Assembly (NCBI RefSeq): GCF_013602415.1 | Contig: NZ_WPAG02000002.1 | Location: 2,173,480 to 2,237,479 of the forward strand | Source: Rhodococcus sp. B50 | GTDB taxonomy: Bacteria > Actinomycetota > Actinomycetes > Mycobacteriales > Mycobacteriaceae | Reading direction: 5' to 3' | Length of the DNA stretch: 64,000 nt | Shown: positions 36,824 to 47,076 of the stretch, piece by piece | How the letters are laid out: each line of letters starts with the position of its first letter | How positions within the stretch are numbered: position 1 is the stretch's first letter | Program-made: the position numbers and the translations under genes | Notes under the pieces: model-generated | Database searches by the model: none | What the model was told of the DNA's origin: nothing | What the model saw: the letters and a program-made list of their open reading frames with translations, nothing else

Positions 36824-37339
36824 TCAGCAGGGATTCGGCTCGGTCAGCTTCACAACCGAGAGCACCGCGTCACCTTCACCGATCGGAACACCTACGCCCG
36901 GAGTCTGTCCGACCACGACCCAGTTCGCATCGAGTACCTGGTTCCGTCCCTTGCCGGTCGCATCGGTACTACGCGAGTAGAAGACGCCGAGCTCCTGAAT
37001 AAGGTTCTGCGCGTCCTGAAGATTCATGCACACCACGTTCGGCATGGGAACCGTCGTCGGGACAGGCGCAGCCGACGACGTGGTGGTTCTCGGCGCAGCC
37101 ACAGGAGCAGGAGGCAACTCGGTGGTGGAAGAACTCACGGGTGCTTTCGTCGTGGTCTCCGCCGACGTACGTGCCTGGGTCGTCGTAGACGGTTGAGACA
37201 CCGATGATGTCACGGAAGTCGAGGCCGATTCTGTTGTGGACTCGGAATCCGAGCCGCAGGCCGACAGACCTGCCGCCAACCCCACAACCGTCAAGACGGT
37301 CCCTGCAGCACGAACAGAAGTACCGACGCTCCACGACAT
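36824..37339 (-). CDS. PASTA-domain lipoprotein
   Basis: A 171-residue protein. The signal peptide ends in a clear lipobox (VVGLAAGLSAC, Cys about 28). A ~70-residue Ser/Thr-rich linker follows, then one C-terminal PASTA domain (MPNVVCMNLQDAQNLIQELG ... VVVGQTPGVGVPIGEGDAVLSVVKL). PASTA domains bind peptidoglycan or beta-lactam-like ligands and are usual on Ser/Thr kinases and PBPs; here no kinase is attached. It is likely lipid-anchored on the outer face of the membrane. The upstream GTPase operon ends 149 nt away in the same direction, so read-through is possible. Confidence 0.85.
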   Translation of the reverse strand: MSWSVGTSVRAAGTVLTVVGLAAGLSACGSDSESTTESASTSVTSSVSQPSTTTQARTSAETTTKAPVSSSTTELPPAPVAAPRTTTSSAAPVPTTVPMPNVVCMNLQDAQNLIQELGVFYSRSTDATGKGRNQVLDANWVVVGQTPGVGVPIGEGDAVLSVVKLTEPNPC

Positions 37340-37487
37340 GATCTATCTCCTTCTGAAAACCGGCACTTCGAGCCGGACAATGGAGAATCGTCGCGAGTAA
37401 CTCTGTCGTTACACGGGATTCGGGATCGAAACACCCTTGTCGACCGCGCATGCGTTCTGAAGCCAGCCGGCTATCGCACGCGCTGTC

Positions 37488-38651
37488 TCATACCCACACC
37501 CCACGCTGAGCAAGGATCCACCTCACTGGGTCCAAGCACCGGAACGGCGAAATGCCGTTGTGGTGCAGTCGATCCCCCACCGGCGACTCGCCGAGAGCGG
37601 AGACAGCGAAGAATCTGCTGTTCAGCGCTACACCGGTATGCGGCTGATCCACCGACATCACCATCGACTTCGCTTCCAACTTGTCCAGCAGACTCCGAAC
37701 CTCCTCGTGAAGGAGTCGTCCGTCCATCTCGTTGTACGGCGCGTACTGCAGACTCGGGTCGCGGGAGAACGCTGCACCCGGTTGTCCCATGATCTCGCTC
37801 CAATCGCTGCCCTCCACGTTGTGGAGTGCTTGGAGCGCATCAAATTTGGAGAGCACGACGGCGAGGTTCGGTGTGGAGTTCCCGATGATCGAGAGAACTG
37901 TGCGCAGCACCGAACGCGGGTCACCGCCGACCCGTTCCTGCACCGGCACCAGGTCGTGCAGCTGCTGACGTACGGATTCGACCCGAAGCGGATCGAACAT
38001 GAACACCACACCGTCGGCCTGCGCGAAGAATCGCATGTGCTGGACGTGGACGTTGTTCGGGTTCTCGAGGTCCTCCCCGGCCACGTCCCGCAGGATCAGG
38101 TACTGACGGCGTCCGTTCCATACCCCGAGCGAGAAGATCAGCGGCTCACGCTGATACTGGTTGCTCGTATGCGCGGCGGGAGTCGGTTCGAGGATGCCGC
38201 GTTCTTCGTACAGCGGCTTCTCGTACAGCTCGCGATACACCATCTCCGTCTCGGACGTCGCCGGCTCTACGACGCAGTTCAGTCGCTCCCCGAGCAGTTG
38301 GAGCGCCTTGACGAGAACCGCGATGTACACGGTCTTTCCGGTGGCACGCGCTCCGGCCATGGCGATACAGGTGGTCTGCGCACCCCGAAGTCCGACAGGG
38401 AGTCGGTAATGGCAGGTCGGGCATGCCTCTACAGCCGGCCCTCCGGCCTTCTCCTCAACCGTCTCGGCCTCGGGCCACCAGTCCGCCCCTGCTGCAGCCG
38501 GGCGGTCGAGGTAGACAACCTTCCCCGACCGGACAGGTGTCCCTTGATGAGCAGTGGCGATCTGGTCCGGCTCGACCTCGGCGGGCGCAGTAGGCAACCA
38601 AGCAGTCCGGTCGGCCGGCAGGTCGGTGAAGCACCGTGGGCATTTCGTCAT
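37488..38651 (-). CDS. Zinc-ribbon TRAFAC-type GTPase (double-GTPase-like)
   Basis: A 387-residue protein. It opens with a zinc ribbon split in two (MTKCPRCFTDLP and CPTCHYRLP). A P-loop GTPase follows: AMAGARATGKTVYIAVL (Walker A), LILRDVAGEDLENP (G3, DxxG) and VVLSKFDAL (G4-like). It resembles the DO-GTPase proteins of actinobacterial GTPase-associated conflict systems. ATG 38651 overlaps the upstream stop as ATGA. It is the last gene of the long leftward operon and now lies downstream of the IS21 insertion, so its expression probably depends on the element. Confidence 0.82.
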   Translation of the reverse strand: MTKCPRCFTDLPADRTAWLPTAPAEVEPDQIATAHQGTPVRSGKVVYLDRPAAAGADWWPEAETVEEKAGGPAVEACPTCHYRLPVGLRGAQTTCIAMAGARATGKTVYIAVLVKALQLLGERLNCVVEPATSETEMVYRELYEKPLYEERGILEPTPAAHTSNQYQREPLIFSLGVWNGRRQYLILRDVAGEDLENPNNVHVQHMRFFAQADGVVFMFDPLRVESVRQQLHDLVPVQERVGGDPRSVLRTVLSIIGNSTPNLAVVLSKFDALQALHNVEGSDWSEIMGQPGAAFSRDPSLQYAPYNEMDGRLLHEEVRSLLDKLEAKSMVMSVDQPHTGVALNSRFFAVSALGESPVGDRLHHNGISPFRCLDPVRWILAQRGVWV

Positions 38652-39667
38652 CGGAGGGCACCTTCCGTGTGCGTGCCAGCGGCCAGTCCCGCCACGAGCG
38701 ACTTCACGGTTCGGAACAGATCCTGCGGATCGTCCAGCCATCCGCGACTCGCGCGCGTCTCGGTCGCGGTCGATACGACCGTGCCGCCCGGTTCGAGCTC
38801 GTTCCGCGAGTCCTCTCCGGCCTGCAGGATGATGGGACGCCGGCGCACCCCCCCGACCGGCACCGCCGTGTGATCCGCCGGCACAGCGTCGGTCACCGTG
38901 AAGACAAGAGTGGATTCGGCGGGGTGCGACCGGTCGACGGTGGAGGACCGGAAACCGATACCCAGTCCGGCAGCGTCCAGCGCGCCCTGCACGGTGTCTG
39001 CAGCGCGACGTAGTTCCTCGATCGGCAGCGCCGTGACCTTGTGTCCGATCAGGTTCACGTGCAGTTCCTCCCGGCGTCCGACGACAGCAGCGATGCCAGT
39101 CAAAAGGTCGACGACGTCGCGTACAGTGCCGTTCTCGATGAGGGGAAGCATCGACATCGTGATGTCGATGTCGACCTCGACCCGAACCTGCCTGGACTCC
39201 GGCAATCGGTCCACACCCAGCACTCCTCGGGCGGCCGAGCGCGCTCGCGCACCGAGTTCGTTCAGCGGGACGTCCACTGCGGTCTTGCGCGCGCGGACGA
39301 CGAGCCGATCATCGACCGGGGTGATGGTGGCAAGTTCGACATGGTGCAGTCCCGACACGTCCAGGGGCGTGAGCTCGGCCCGATCCGGGTCGACGGCATT
39401 CGTCGTGTCCACTGCGACGATCGCCTGAAGCACTGTGCCCTGCGGGAATCCCGAGTCGTTCCCAGGGGTGGCAACCACGACGACATCCCTGTCGATCCGC
39501 GGCAACACCACGAAGCCGGGCTTCGGATGCAGCGCCGATGATAGGTCCTGGCCGTCCGCGGTCGTCGCACGAACGACCACCGGAACGTCGAGCGCTGTGA
39601 CGGTGACGGCCAGCGGTTGCCGAGGCAACTCCACCCGCCCTGCACCGTCGAGTACGTAACCCGGCAT
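38648..39667 (-). CDS. vWA-like domain protein of the GTPase-associated operon
   Basis: A 339-residue protein. The N-terminal ~150 residues are beta-rich (GYVLDGAGRVELPRQPLAVTVTALDVPVVV). The second half looks like a von Willebrand A domain: VRVEVDIDITMSMLPLIENG supplies a MIDAS-like DxTxS, followed by VVDLLTGIAAVVG and LHVNLIGHKVTALP. Such domains mediate metal-dependent protein contacts. The start ATG 39667 overlaps the stop of the GAP1-like gene (TGATG) and the stop overlaps the GTPase start, so the three were made as one unit. Assignment to vWA is by motif only. Confidence 0.7.
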   Translation of the reverse strand: MPGYVLDGAGRVELPRQPLAVTVTALDVPVVVRATTADGQDLSSALHPKPGFVVLPRIDRDVVVVATPGNDSGFPQGTVLQAIVAVDTTNAVDPDRAELTPLDVSGLHHVELATITPVDDRLVVRARKTAVDVPLNELGARARSAARGVLGVDRLPESRQVRVEVDIDITMSMLPLIENGTVRDVVDLLTGIAAVVGRREELHVNLIGHKVTALPIEELRRAADTVQGALDAAGLGIGFRSSTVDRSHPAESTLVFTVTDAVPADHTAVPVGGVRRRPIILQAGEDSRNELEPGGTVVSTATETRASRGWLDDPQDLFRTVKSLVAGLAAGTHTEGALR

Positions 39668-42296
39668 CAGATCGATCCTCTCGGTCCGGAAATCACACGT
39701 TCGGCGTCCGCCAGCCGCTGGTCGAACCACCACACGACGAAGGCTTCGTAGGCTTCGCACACCCGGCTAGCATCGCGGCGACCGCGAGCTCGCAGTTCGG
39801 CGTGGATCGTCGTCATCACAGCCCCGGGCCCACGGAACCACGACGCGGGCAGCAGACGCGTCACCACCTCGTCGAGCAGTCCCTGCCGGCCACCGTCGGA
39901 CTCGATCACGAGCCGACTCAGCAACTCGGTCTGCGCCGACAGTCCGCCCTCTCTCGGTGCTCTGGGCGAACTGAACACCGCATGCGCGAGCAGCCACTCG
40001 ATTCCGATGACACCGGATTCGACGAGTTCGACGATCGACTCGATTGCATATCTCGCTTCGGTCGCAACAGCGTCGACGAGTGCGTCCTGGTGTGTCGCCG
40101 GCAGGTCGAGTTCCGCCCACGGATCTCGATGCGGTCGTGCAAGTGCTCCCAGGAGAAACACGACAAGCCGCGCGAGCACGTCGCCCGGAAGGTCGGCTGC
40201 GTAGTGTCGGGCGTAATCGGTGAGTACCGGTAGTCCGTCCTGCTGCCAGGCACGATCGAATTCGGTCCCTCCGACGGTCGACCAACTCTCCTGCCAACGG
40301 ATCGCGGCCCAACTCTCTGCAAGGGCATCGAGGTACCGATGCCCATGCCAGCGCCCCCTCAACTCCCCGCGACGTACTCGGATCAGGTGAGCGGCGACGG
40401 CTTCGACATCCGACGCCCATGCGTTGCACACGACAGCGTCCTGCAGATACCTCGGCGCAACCACCTGTGGGAACGTCTCGATTGCCTGACACCATTGAAC
40501 GGCAGTCCATTGCTGGGCTGCGACCACCTCATCCAGGCTGTCGACACTCGCAGCGCCGTCTTCGAGTTCGAAGAAGGCACGCCACGACGCAACCGTCGCC
40601 AGATCGCTGCGAACACGTCCACCGCCGGCGGTGAGCCCGAAAACACCTTCGGCAACAAGGACACTCACCGGGGACGTCACGACGGAACTGTCCGCCACGA
40701 GCTCATCGAACGTCGGCCGCTCCCTCAGGCTGCTGGCGACCCATGCGAAGACCGAACGCTCCAAGCGGCGCCCCAGTGGTCGGGCGAGGAAGTCGGGATG
40801 CGTGACCACCGCCGGCTGCACGAAGTCGACACAGGTGGTCTCCCCCACCTCTCCGATCTCGGCGACCACCGCAGGTCCTGCCTTCGGATCGCACAGGACG
40901 GGCACGACCGCGAGTTCGAGAATCTCGAAAACGCGATCCTCACTGCGTGCGGTGAGAAGTCCTGCTCGCACCACCACATCGATCGTGCGTAGAGCTTCCA
41001 CAGCGACGTCGAGGCGATCGCTTCCCGCGCCCACCTGGTGTCGGAGCCGGTCGATTGCGCGCTCTGCCGCGGTGACGAGATCCGGTGCGCGATCACAGTG
41101 ATCGAAGAGTTCGCGGCGCACCGGGTCGGCACTCGCGATCCATCCGACCTCGTCGAATGCGCGATGCGCAAAGACCAAGGCGGCGAGAGTGTGCACCGCC
41201 GGTGCCAGGGTGTCGTCGCGTGACCAGCGATCGAGTGCTCGAGCCGCGTCCTCAGTGCTGTTGCCGAGGTTGTGTTCCACAATATTGGCGATCAGTGCCG
41301 CCCATTCCGTACCTGCGACAGTCTCCGGACTGTGTTCCAACAGAATCGTCGTCGCTTCGTCGAGAGCGTCGTGGAGTTCGTCGTCCGACACCACGGCCAT
41401 CGCCAACGGCCACATCGGTGAGAGACCGTCGTCGCCTACTTCCGCTGCGATCGCGTCCTGACGGGCAAGCGCACGTCGTGCTGGGTCTTCCTCCACCAAG
41501 ACCGTCTGGGCGAGCAGCGACCAGGGAGTCACCGGCACGAGATCGCCGTTGTCGACACAGTGCGGTTCGCCGTCGAGTTCACCGAGATCGGGCGACTCGT
41601 CTTCTCCGAAGACGACGCATCCGGGTGTATCTCCGGGCAGGTCGTCGAGCGGCACTGCGATCAGGTGTGCGCCGCACGCGACGGCGTCGTCCACTGCGTG
41701 TAGCCGATCGAACGTCGACCACCCGAACCGCCGGCTCGTGCCGGGCGACATGAAGTGCGAGACCGAGGCGATCCACAGCGCTGCTCTGTGCGGATTCCGG
41801 CAACCGAGAACGACCGGAGGTCCGCCTTCGAGCGCTCGTGCCACCGCATCCAGAAGAACACTGAAGACACCGACGCGCCATGTGTCCGGATCGAGCAGGA
41901 AATCCAACACGGCGTCGCGGGAGACGAGATCGCTCGGTTCCGGTTCGGTGGCACCGAGAGTTGCCGCGGCGACCTCGTCCGCACCGTAGGGCACGAGCCA
42001 ACCCGACGAACCCCACCGCTCGATCGGACGACCATCGGTCGCCTCGCTACCGACACGATCGATGAGGCAATGCGCGAAGACATTTCCGGGTCGTCCCGAC
42101 GCATCCGCACCGGCCGGAACCGTGTGCCAGTACATACCGGTACGACCCGCTCCGGGCGCGTACATCAACCGTCGTGGGCGATTGCGGAGCTCCTCCGCAT
42201 TCGGGAAACGAGGAATCGGAGGGACCGCGTCGAATCGCGTCACGATCCCCGCTCGCAACCGTTCCTTCTCGTCCGCGTCGAGGTCGCCGGTGATGT
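39667..42296 (-). pseudogene. GAP1-like (GTPase-associated) protein, 3' part split by IS21
   Basis: About 875 residues of a large protein whose N-terminus lies beyond IS21. The retained part opens GDLDADEKERLRAGIVTRFDAVPP and has RPGNVFAHCLIDR, typical of the GAP1 N-terminal type-2 domain, followed by long helical middle and C-terminal regions. In published comparative work, GAP1 proteins are core partners of a TRAFAC GTPase in NTP-dependent conflict systems. A shortened product could start at an internal ATG (42258), but it would lack the first ~45 residues. The reading frame is otherwise intact, so disruption is probably recent. Confidence 0.78.
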
Positions 42297-42394
42297 TGTC
42301 GACCGTCGCGTAATTCCCCAGGGGTTTCCGTCACGGAATTCCCCATGTCCGGGTGTGCTGAGTCGAGGGTAGCCGGACCGGTGCCCGGGTTGGT

Positions 42395-43159
42395 TCAGTT
42401 CGCGGCCGCGGTGCGGTTTCCGGGGCGTTTGCGTGGCCGGTAGGACGGGCCGTCCATCAGGATCTGGTGGCTGGTGTTGATCAACCGATCGAGCAGGGAC
42501 TCGGCCACGACCGGATTCGGGAACAGCGGATACCAGTCCTTCGGGGCCCTGTTGCTCGTCAGAACCAACGGCTTGCCGGCGATCGCCCGATCGGACACCA
42601 GATCGTAGAGATCATCGGACTGGGTGGTGGTGTGCTCGCGCATCGCGAAGTCATCGATGATCAACACCAGCGGCCGGGTGTACTCGCGCATCCGTTGACC
42701 GATGGTGCGGTCGGCGTGTCCACCGGCCAGATCGGCGAGCATCCGGGAACACTTGACGAACCGAACGTCCCCACCGCGGCGGGCCACGTGATGCCCAAGT
42801 GCCTGTGCCACATGTGTTTTGCCGACACCGACAGGCCCGTAGAGGATCACCGACTCGCCGGCGTCGAGCCACCGCAGGGCGGCGAGGTCCCGCAGCATCG
42901 CGGCCGGGAGTTTCGGGTTGGCGGTGAAATCGAAGTCCTCGAAGGTGGCCTGCTGCTCGAACTTGGCCCGGCGCACCCGCCGGGCCAAGGCGGCGGTTTC
43001 CCGGCGGGCGATCTCGTCCTCACAGAGCACCTGCAGGAACTCGAGGTGCCCGAGCTGCCCATCGCGGGTCTGCGCCAGGCGCGCATCGAGAGTGTCGAGC
43101 ATGCCGGTCAGCTTCAATGTCTTCAGTGCAGCACGCAGGCTGGGATCGTGAATCGTCAT
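42395..43159 (-). CDS. istB: IS21 helper ATPase IstB
   Basis: A 254-residue AAA+ ATPase. VILYGPVGVGKTHVAQALGHH is Walker A, and PLVLIIDDFAMRE is Walker B. VLTSNRAPKDWYPLFPNPVVAESLLDRL is sensor 1 and the following helix. It stimulates strand transfer by the IstA transposase. ATG 43159 follows AGGAGG. It lies 46 nt after istA and appears intact. Confidence 0.93.
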   Translation of the reverse strand: MTIHDPSLRAALKTLKLTGMLDTLDARLAQTRDGQLGHLEFLQVLCEDEIARRETAALARRVRRAKFEQQATFEDFDFTANPKLPAAMLRDLAALRWLDAGESVILYGPVGVGKTHVAQALGHHVARRGGDVRFVKCSRMLADLAGGHADRTIGQRMREYTRPLVLIIDDFAMREHTTTQSDDLYDLVSDRAIAGKPLVLTSNRAPKDWYPLFPNPVVAESLLDRLINTSHQILMDGPSYRPRKRPGNRTAAAN

Positions 43160-43205
43160 GACAGAGTCCTCCTGAAAAGGGAAATAGGTAGTCGGTCAAC
43201 AGACC

Positions 43206-44747
43206 TCACGCTGAACGTTCGGTGTCGAATGCAGCCGGCCCACGGAGCAACGCCGGCGCGGTGATCCCGGCATCGGCGATGTCCTGCCCGTCGTGTTCGG
43301 TGCCGGCAACGAGAATGCCCTTGATCGTGCGATAACGCGGATCACCGACCTCGAGGGCCCGGGCGCAGGCCGCATCGATGCGAGCATCGTCGTAACGCGA
43401 CCGCAGTCGGACGATGCCTTGGATCGACCGCAGTCGATGGATCGCGTTGATCTGCGACAACTCGTCGACGATCGCGACCGCACCGGGCCCGATCTGCTCG
43501 GCCTGGGCCCGGCACCACACCACCGTCTGCAACGTGAACGCGGTCTTCTTCGGCGGATAATGCTCGGGATTCGTCGCCCGTCCCGACGGGCGACGCACAT
43601 GAGTGGCCACGACCTGCTCGTCGTGGAAGATCTGCACCACATCGCCGCTGGTGCGCACCAGCAATCGTCGGCCGATCAGCTGCCACGGCGCCGAATACAA
43701 CGCCTTGCCGGCCTTGACGTGGCAGTCCGGGGCGAGTTTGCCGGTGGAGTAGACCACCGGGGCGAACGGCCGCGGCGGCAACGGCGTCAAGGCGGTTTTC
43801 TCGACGGCGTCGAACACCGCTGCCGGTTGTGCGCCCTCGAGGCCGCGATGCTGGTGCCGGCCGTAGACATCGGTGCACCAGGTCAGCGCGGCGGCCTGCA
43901 TCTGCGTCAGCGAGGTGAACTCGCGGCCTCGGAAGAACGAATCCCGGATATAGGGCATGGGCCGTTCGATGCGTGGTTTGTCCTTGGGTTTGCCGGCCCG
44001 GGCCGGATCGATGAGCACCTGATAGAAGTCGGCGAGTTCGGCATAGGCCCGGTTGATCTGCGGATCGTAGAGATCGGACCGATCCACTCCGGTTTTGAGG
44101 TTGTCGCACACCATCCGCGCCGGGACGCCACCGAAGAACTCGAACGCGGCCACATGCGAGGCGCACCAGGAGGTTTGATCCATCCGCAGCACCGGCTGGA
44201 CGAACAGCATCCGTGAACAGGCCAGGATCATCGCGAACGCCCACACCGCCACCCGCCGGTCCGTGGCCGGATCGCGCCACATCCCGAGCTTGCCGTAGTC
44301 GACCTGACCCTCGTCGCCCGGCGGGACCGGACCACGGGGAAAGGTGGCTTTCGATGCTGCGACCCGATCGGCGAATCGTGTTGCGATATACCGCCGCACG
44401 GTCGATTCCGACACCGGAACACCGCGGTCGTCGCGCAGGCGTTGAGCGATCGTCGCCACGGTCACCGACTCGTCGAGTTGGCCCTCGATCCAGGTGTGGT
44501 GGGCGGCGATGGCCGGCCAGGTCACCGCTCGCGCTGTCGGGTCCACCACTTCCGGGAACCACGACGTGATCAACTCGCGCCACAGGTTCTCGTCGAATTT
44601 CTCACCGTCGCCCGGGGTCAACCCCGCCGCCACGGCTGGAGCCAGGTACTTGCGGATGGTTTTGCGGTCGAGTCCCAGGGCTGTCGAGATCTGCACCTGG
44701 GAGCGGCCGGCATGCCAGTGCCGGAACAGCTCTATCAGATCGGTCAT
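43206..44747 (-). CDS. istA: IS21 transposase IstA
   Basis: About 513 residues. The N-terminal HTH reads LIELFRHWHAGRSQVQISTALGLDRKTIRKYL and a second follows (SVTVATIAQRLRDDRGVPVSES). The retroviral-type integrase core shows EGQVDYGKLGM (first Asp), RMVCDNLKTGV (second Asp) and the expected Glu region beyond PKDKPRIERP. ATG 44747 follows AAGGAG at 10 nt; GTG 44768 is an in-frame alternative. Appears intact. Confidence 0.92.
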   Translation of the reverse strand: MTDLIELFRHWHAGRSQVQISTALGLDRKTIRKYLAPAVAAGLTPGDGEKFDENLWRELITSWFPEVVDPTARAVTWPAIAAHHTWIEGQLDESVTVATIAQRLRDDRGVPVSESTVRRYIATRFADRVAASKATFPRGPVPPGDEGQVDYGKLGMWRDPATDRRVAVWAFAMILACSRMLFVQPVLRMDQTSWCASHVAAFEFFGGVPARMVCDNLKTGVDRSDLYDPQINRAYAELADFYQVLIDPARAGKPKDKPRIERPMPYIRDSFFRGREFTSLTQMQAAALTWCTDVYGRHQHRGLEGAQPAAVFDAVEKTALTPLPPRPFAPVVYSTGKLAPDCHVKAGKALYSAPWQLIGRRLLVRTSGDVVQIFHDEQVVATHVRRPSGRATNPEHYPPKKTAFTLQTVVWCRAQAEQIGPGAVAIVDELSQINAIHRLRSIQGIVRLRSRYDDARIDAACARALEVGDPRYRTIKGILVAGTEHDGQDIADAGITAPALLRGPAAFDTERSA

Positions 44748-44938
44748 CGTCCACGTTCTCCTTGCCACCGTCGGGCCCCTTCCCAGGCCCTAGAGATGGA
44801 CCTTGGGAAGAAGCGAACCTGCAGCAGCACCCACACCCCGGCCGACACGCCCCAAAGGTGGGGAATTACGTGACGGCCGGGTGAGGAATTACGTGACGGG
44901 CCGACCCCTCAACCTGGGGAATTGCATGACCGCTGACA

Positions 44939-45045
44939 GTGATGTCCTTGACCTGCCAACCTCCAGCGGTCGCAGTACCCGGACGGTCGAAGGAGGTATA
45001 GGTGAGCTGGCCGAACCTCGGGCGTTCGGCGTCGTGGGCACTCAC
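44939..45045 (-). pseudogene. GAP1-like protein, 5' fragment cut off by IS21
   Basis: The first ~36 codons of the GAP1-like gene: MSAHDAERPRFGQLTYTSFDRPGTATAGGWQVKDIT, where FGQLTYTSFDRP is typical of the N-terminal domain. The GTG start at 45045 lies one base after the stop of the FN3-like gene. Joining it to the 3' part at the target duplication restores WQVKDIT-GDLDADEKERLRAG in frame, which proves that the two pieces were one gene. Confidence 0.88.
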
Positions 45046-45046
45046 G

Positions 45047-47062
45047 TCACTCCAGCGGATCGTCGATCGGACGCCGGTCGATCAGACCGAGGTTGATCTG
45101 TTCCACCGGAGGGTCGAGCAACGCGATGGTGCGCGCCTGCTCGGGCCGCACATCCGCGAACACGCGCACGAATCCCTTTGCCTCGCCCACATCGACCAAC
45201 CATGGCTGAGTCCACTCGCGCCGCAGGCCGTTCGGATGGAAGTTCCGCGCGCCCGACTGCGTACCGCTACTTCCGCCACGGACCTCCAGCGGTTGACCGT
45301 CGCGCGAACTCAACGGCAGCCGCCTGAGATTGTGCACGACGAGGAAGGGTGGTGCGGTGGACAATTCGATCTCCGACGCCAACCGGATGGCCAGGACCAG
45401 ACCACCATCCGGAACGGGCCGGGGTTCGACCGCGTACTGGATGCGCAACAGTCCCGGATAGTCCACGGTGGACGGCTTCCCAATGATACGTTCGCCGGCC
45501 GTGTAGGCGATGGCGACGACATGCACGGCGCAACCCTGTTCGGGGAGCGGATCCCGCAGATGCAGCCCACCGTCCCGCTCGTATTGCGAACGGGAGATCT
45601 CCGCGACCGGTCGCTGCTCGATGGCATGTTCGGCAGGCACCTGCGCCGCGCTCACATAGACCGACACCGACGCTGCGCCCTCAGGCCACGGAAACGTCAC
45701 CACCTGCTCGGTGCACCGCTCGACGATGCGAACACCTTCGAGCGCCGGGAGCGGTCGGGTCGCGATGACGGTACGACCCACCTGCACCTGCTCGTCAAGG
45801 ACGGTCACCGGAGTGAAGTAGGCACGCACCCACCCCCGCGGCCACGACACGTTGGCCATGCTGTGGCGGCCCTGCGAATCGATGACGACAGGGTGCACGA
45901 GTCGCGCAGATATAGGAAGACCACCGGAGACGTCCAGGGCACTCGCCTCCAGGAGTTCCCGATCAATGCCCGCCTTCGGCGCGGTCTCCGTGCGGTACAT
46001 GACGACGCTGCCGATGTCCGGCGGGGTCCATCCGAGGTCGAAATGGAGACCGTCCTCGTGCTCGTGAGTGGTGACCTGCAGATCGGTGACCGGTTCGAGT
46101 ACAGCGGAGACGAGCACCTCGGCCTGCGCCGCCGGCGACAGGCGCGTCTGACCGTCCACCTCGATCTCGCAGATCGCGCGGTACAGGTAGCGGTGACCAC
46201 GCAGTGCATCACGGTCGACGAATCCACCGAAGTTGGGTTGATCGGCAAGGATCCGGTAGCGCGGGTCGTTCGTGACGGGCGAGCGACCGTCGAGCGGGAT
46301 GCGGAGAACCCGGACGCGGGAAACCCCCGGCCACACCGACCACTGGCCGATCACCGCACCGTCGTCCTCGATGACGACGAAATCCTGGACGGCACTGAGA
46401 GCGTGTCCTTCGGCGATGAGCACCGGCTGGCGTTGCGCGGCATCGCGCTCGTTGCTGCCGACGTGCGCCCACACCTGCAGATGACGCACCGCTGCTGCCG
46501 CAGGTTCGATATCGACGATCATCGAGCCACATGTGACGCCGACGAGTCGACCTGCCTCAGGCTTGTAGGCCCGATGGGTCTCCCCCGACACCACTCGATA
46601 CAGCACCGTCGTTCCGGACCGCCCGGGCAGCGGTGTCCATTCGATGCGGTGCCCACCTCGCGGTTCAGCGGTGATCGTGAGCGGACCGACCTCGTACTCC
46701 GACTCGCCGTGCAGATACTCGCAGAAGTCCTCGGTTCCGAGGTCGACCAGGAATTCGCTGCCCGGAAGCGGCTCGACCGGCACGACCACCGGTTCCGGTT
46801 CGGGCTCCCGCGTCGAGAACGTCGTCTCGGACGGAGCTGTGTCGGGGCTCTGCGCGGTGGCCGAGGTGAGCGCTTCGACGAGACCCTCGACGAGTGGCTT
46901 CGCGTGGCGCGGGAGCATCGACTCGATTTCGGCGACGGTGCGCCGATTGGTCCGGACGATCTGCTGCAGATGCGTGTCCTTGATCAGTCCCGGCCGCAGT
47001 CGACCCTCGTCGATCTCGGTCTGCCGCCACTGCTGCAGCGCTTCGATGACACCTTCCGACAC
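45047..47062 (-). CDS. FN3-like beta-sandwich protein of the conflict operon
   Basis: A 671-residue protein. A helical N-terminus (SEGVIEALQQWRQTEIDEGRLRPGLIKDTHLQQIVRTNRRTVAEIESML) of ~75 residues is followed by a Pro/Glu linker. Several beta-sandwich repeats come next, with fibronectin-III-like features (RGHRYLYRAICEIEVDGQTRLSPAAQAEVLVSAVLEPVTDLQV; PPDIGSVVMYRT). There are no TM segments or signal peptide. FN3-type arrays usually act as spacers or binding modules. GTG 47062 has AGGA upstream. It is adjacent to the GAP1 start on one side and 14 nt from the TM-protein gene on the other. Confidence 0.75.
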   Translation of the reverse strand: MSEGVIEALQQWRQTEIDEGRLRPGLIKDTHLQQIVRTNRRTVAEIESMLPRHAKPLVEGLVEALTSATAQSPDTAPSETTFSTREPEPEPVVVPVEPLPGSEFLVDLGTEDFCEYLHGESEYEVGPLTITAEPRGGHRIEWTPLPGRSGTTVLYRVVSGETHRAYKPEAGRLVGVTCGSMIVDIEPAAAAVRHLQVWAHVGSNERDAAQRQPVLIAEGHALSAVQDFVVIEDDGAVIGQWSVWPGVSRVRVLRIPLDGRSPVTNDPRYRILADQPNFGGFVDRDALRGHRYLYRAICEIEVDGQTRLSPAAQAEVLVSAVLEPVTDLQVTTHEHEDGLHFDLGWTPPDIGSVVMYRTETAPKAGIDRELLEASALDVSGGLPISARLVHPVVIDSQGRHSMANVSWPRGWVRAYFTPVTVLDEQVQVGRTVIATRPLPALEGVRIVERCTEQVVTFPWPEGAASVSVYVSAAQVPAEHAIEQRPVAEISRSQYERDGGLHLRDPLPEQGCAVHVVAIAYTAGERIIGKPSTVDYPGLLRIQYAVEPRPVPDGGLVLAIRLASEIELSTAPPFLVVHNLRRLPLSSRDGQPLEVRGGSSGTQSGARNFHPNGLRREWTQPWLVDVGEAKGFVRVFADVRPEQARTIALLDPPVEQINLGLIDRRPIDDPLE

Positions 47063-47076
47063 GGAAATCCTCGCTC

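Larger units (their letters stand above)
42297..44938 (-). mobile_element. IS21-family element with 7-bp target duplication
   Basis: A 2,642-bp element. Both ends begin TGTC and share an inverted repeat of about 25 nt ending ATTCCCC. GTGATGT is duplicated at 42290-42296 and 44939-44945. Several GGGGAATTACGTGAC-type repeats lie inside each end, as usual for transposase binding in IS21. It carries istA and istB. Confidence 0.93.

Noticed and set aside
42720..42872. Additional small genes inside istB and istA
   Set aside because: They are shadow frames within conserved transposition genes.
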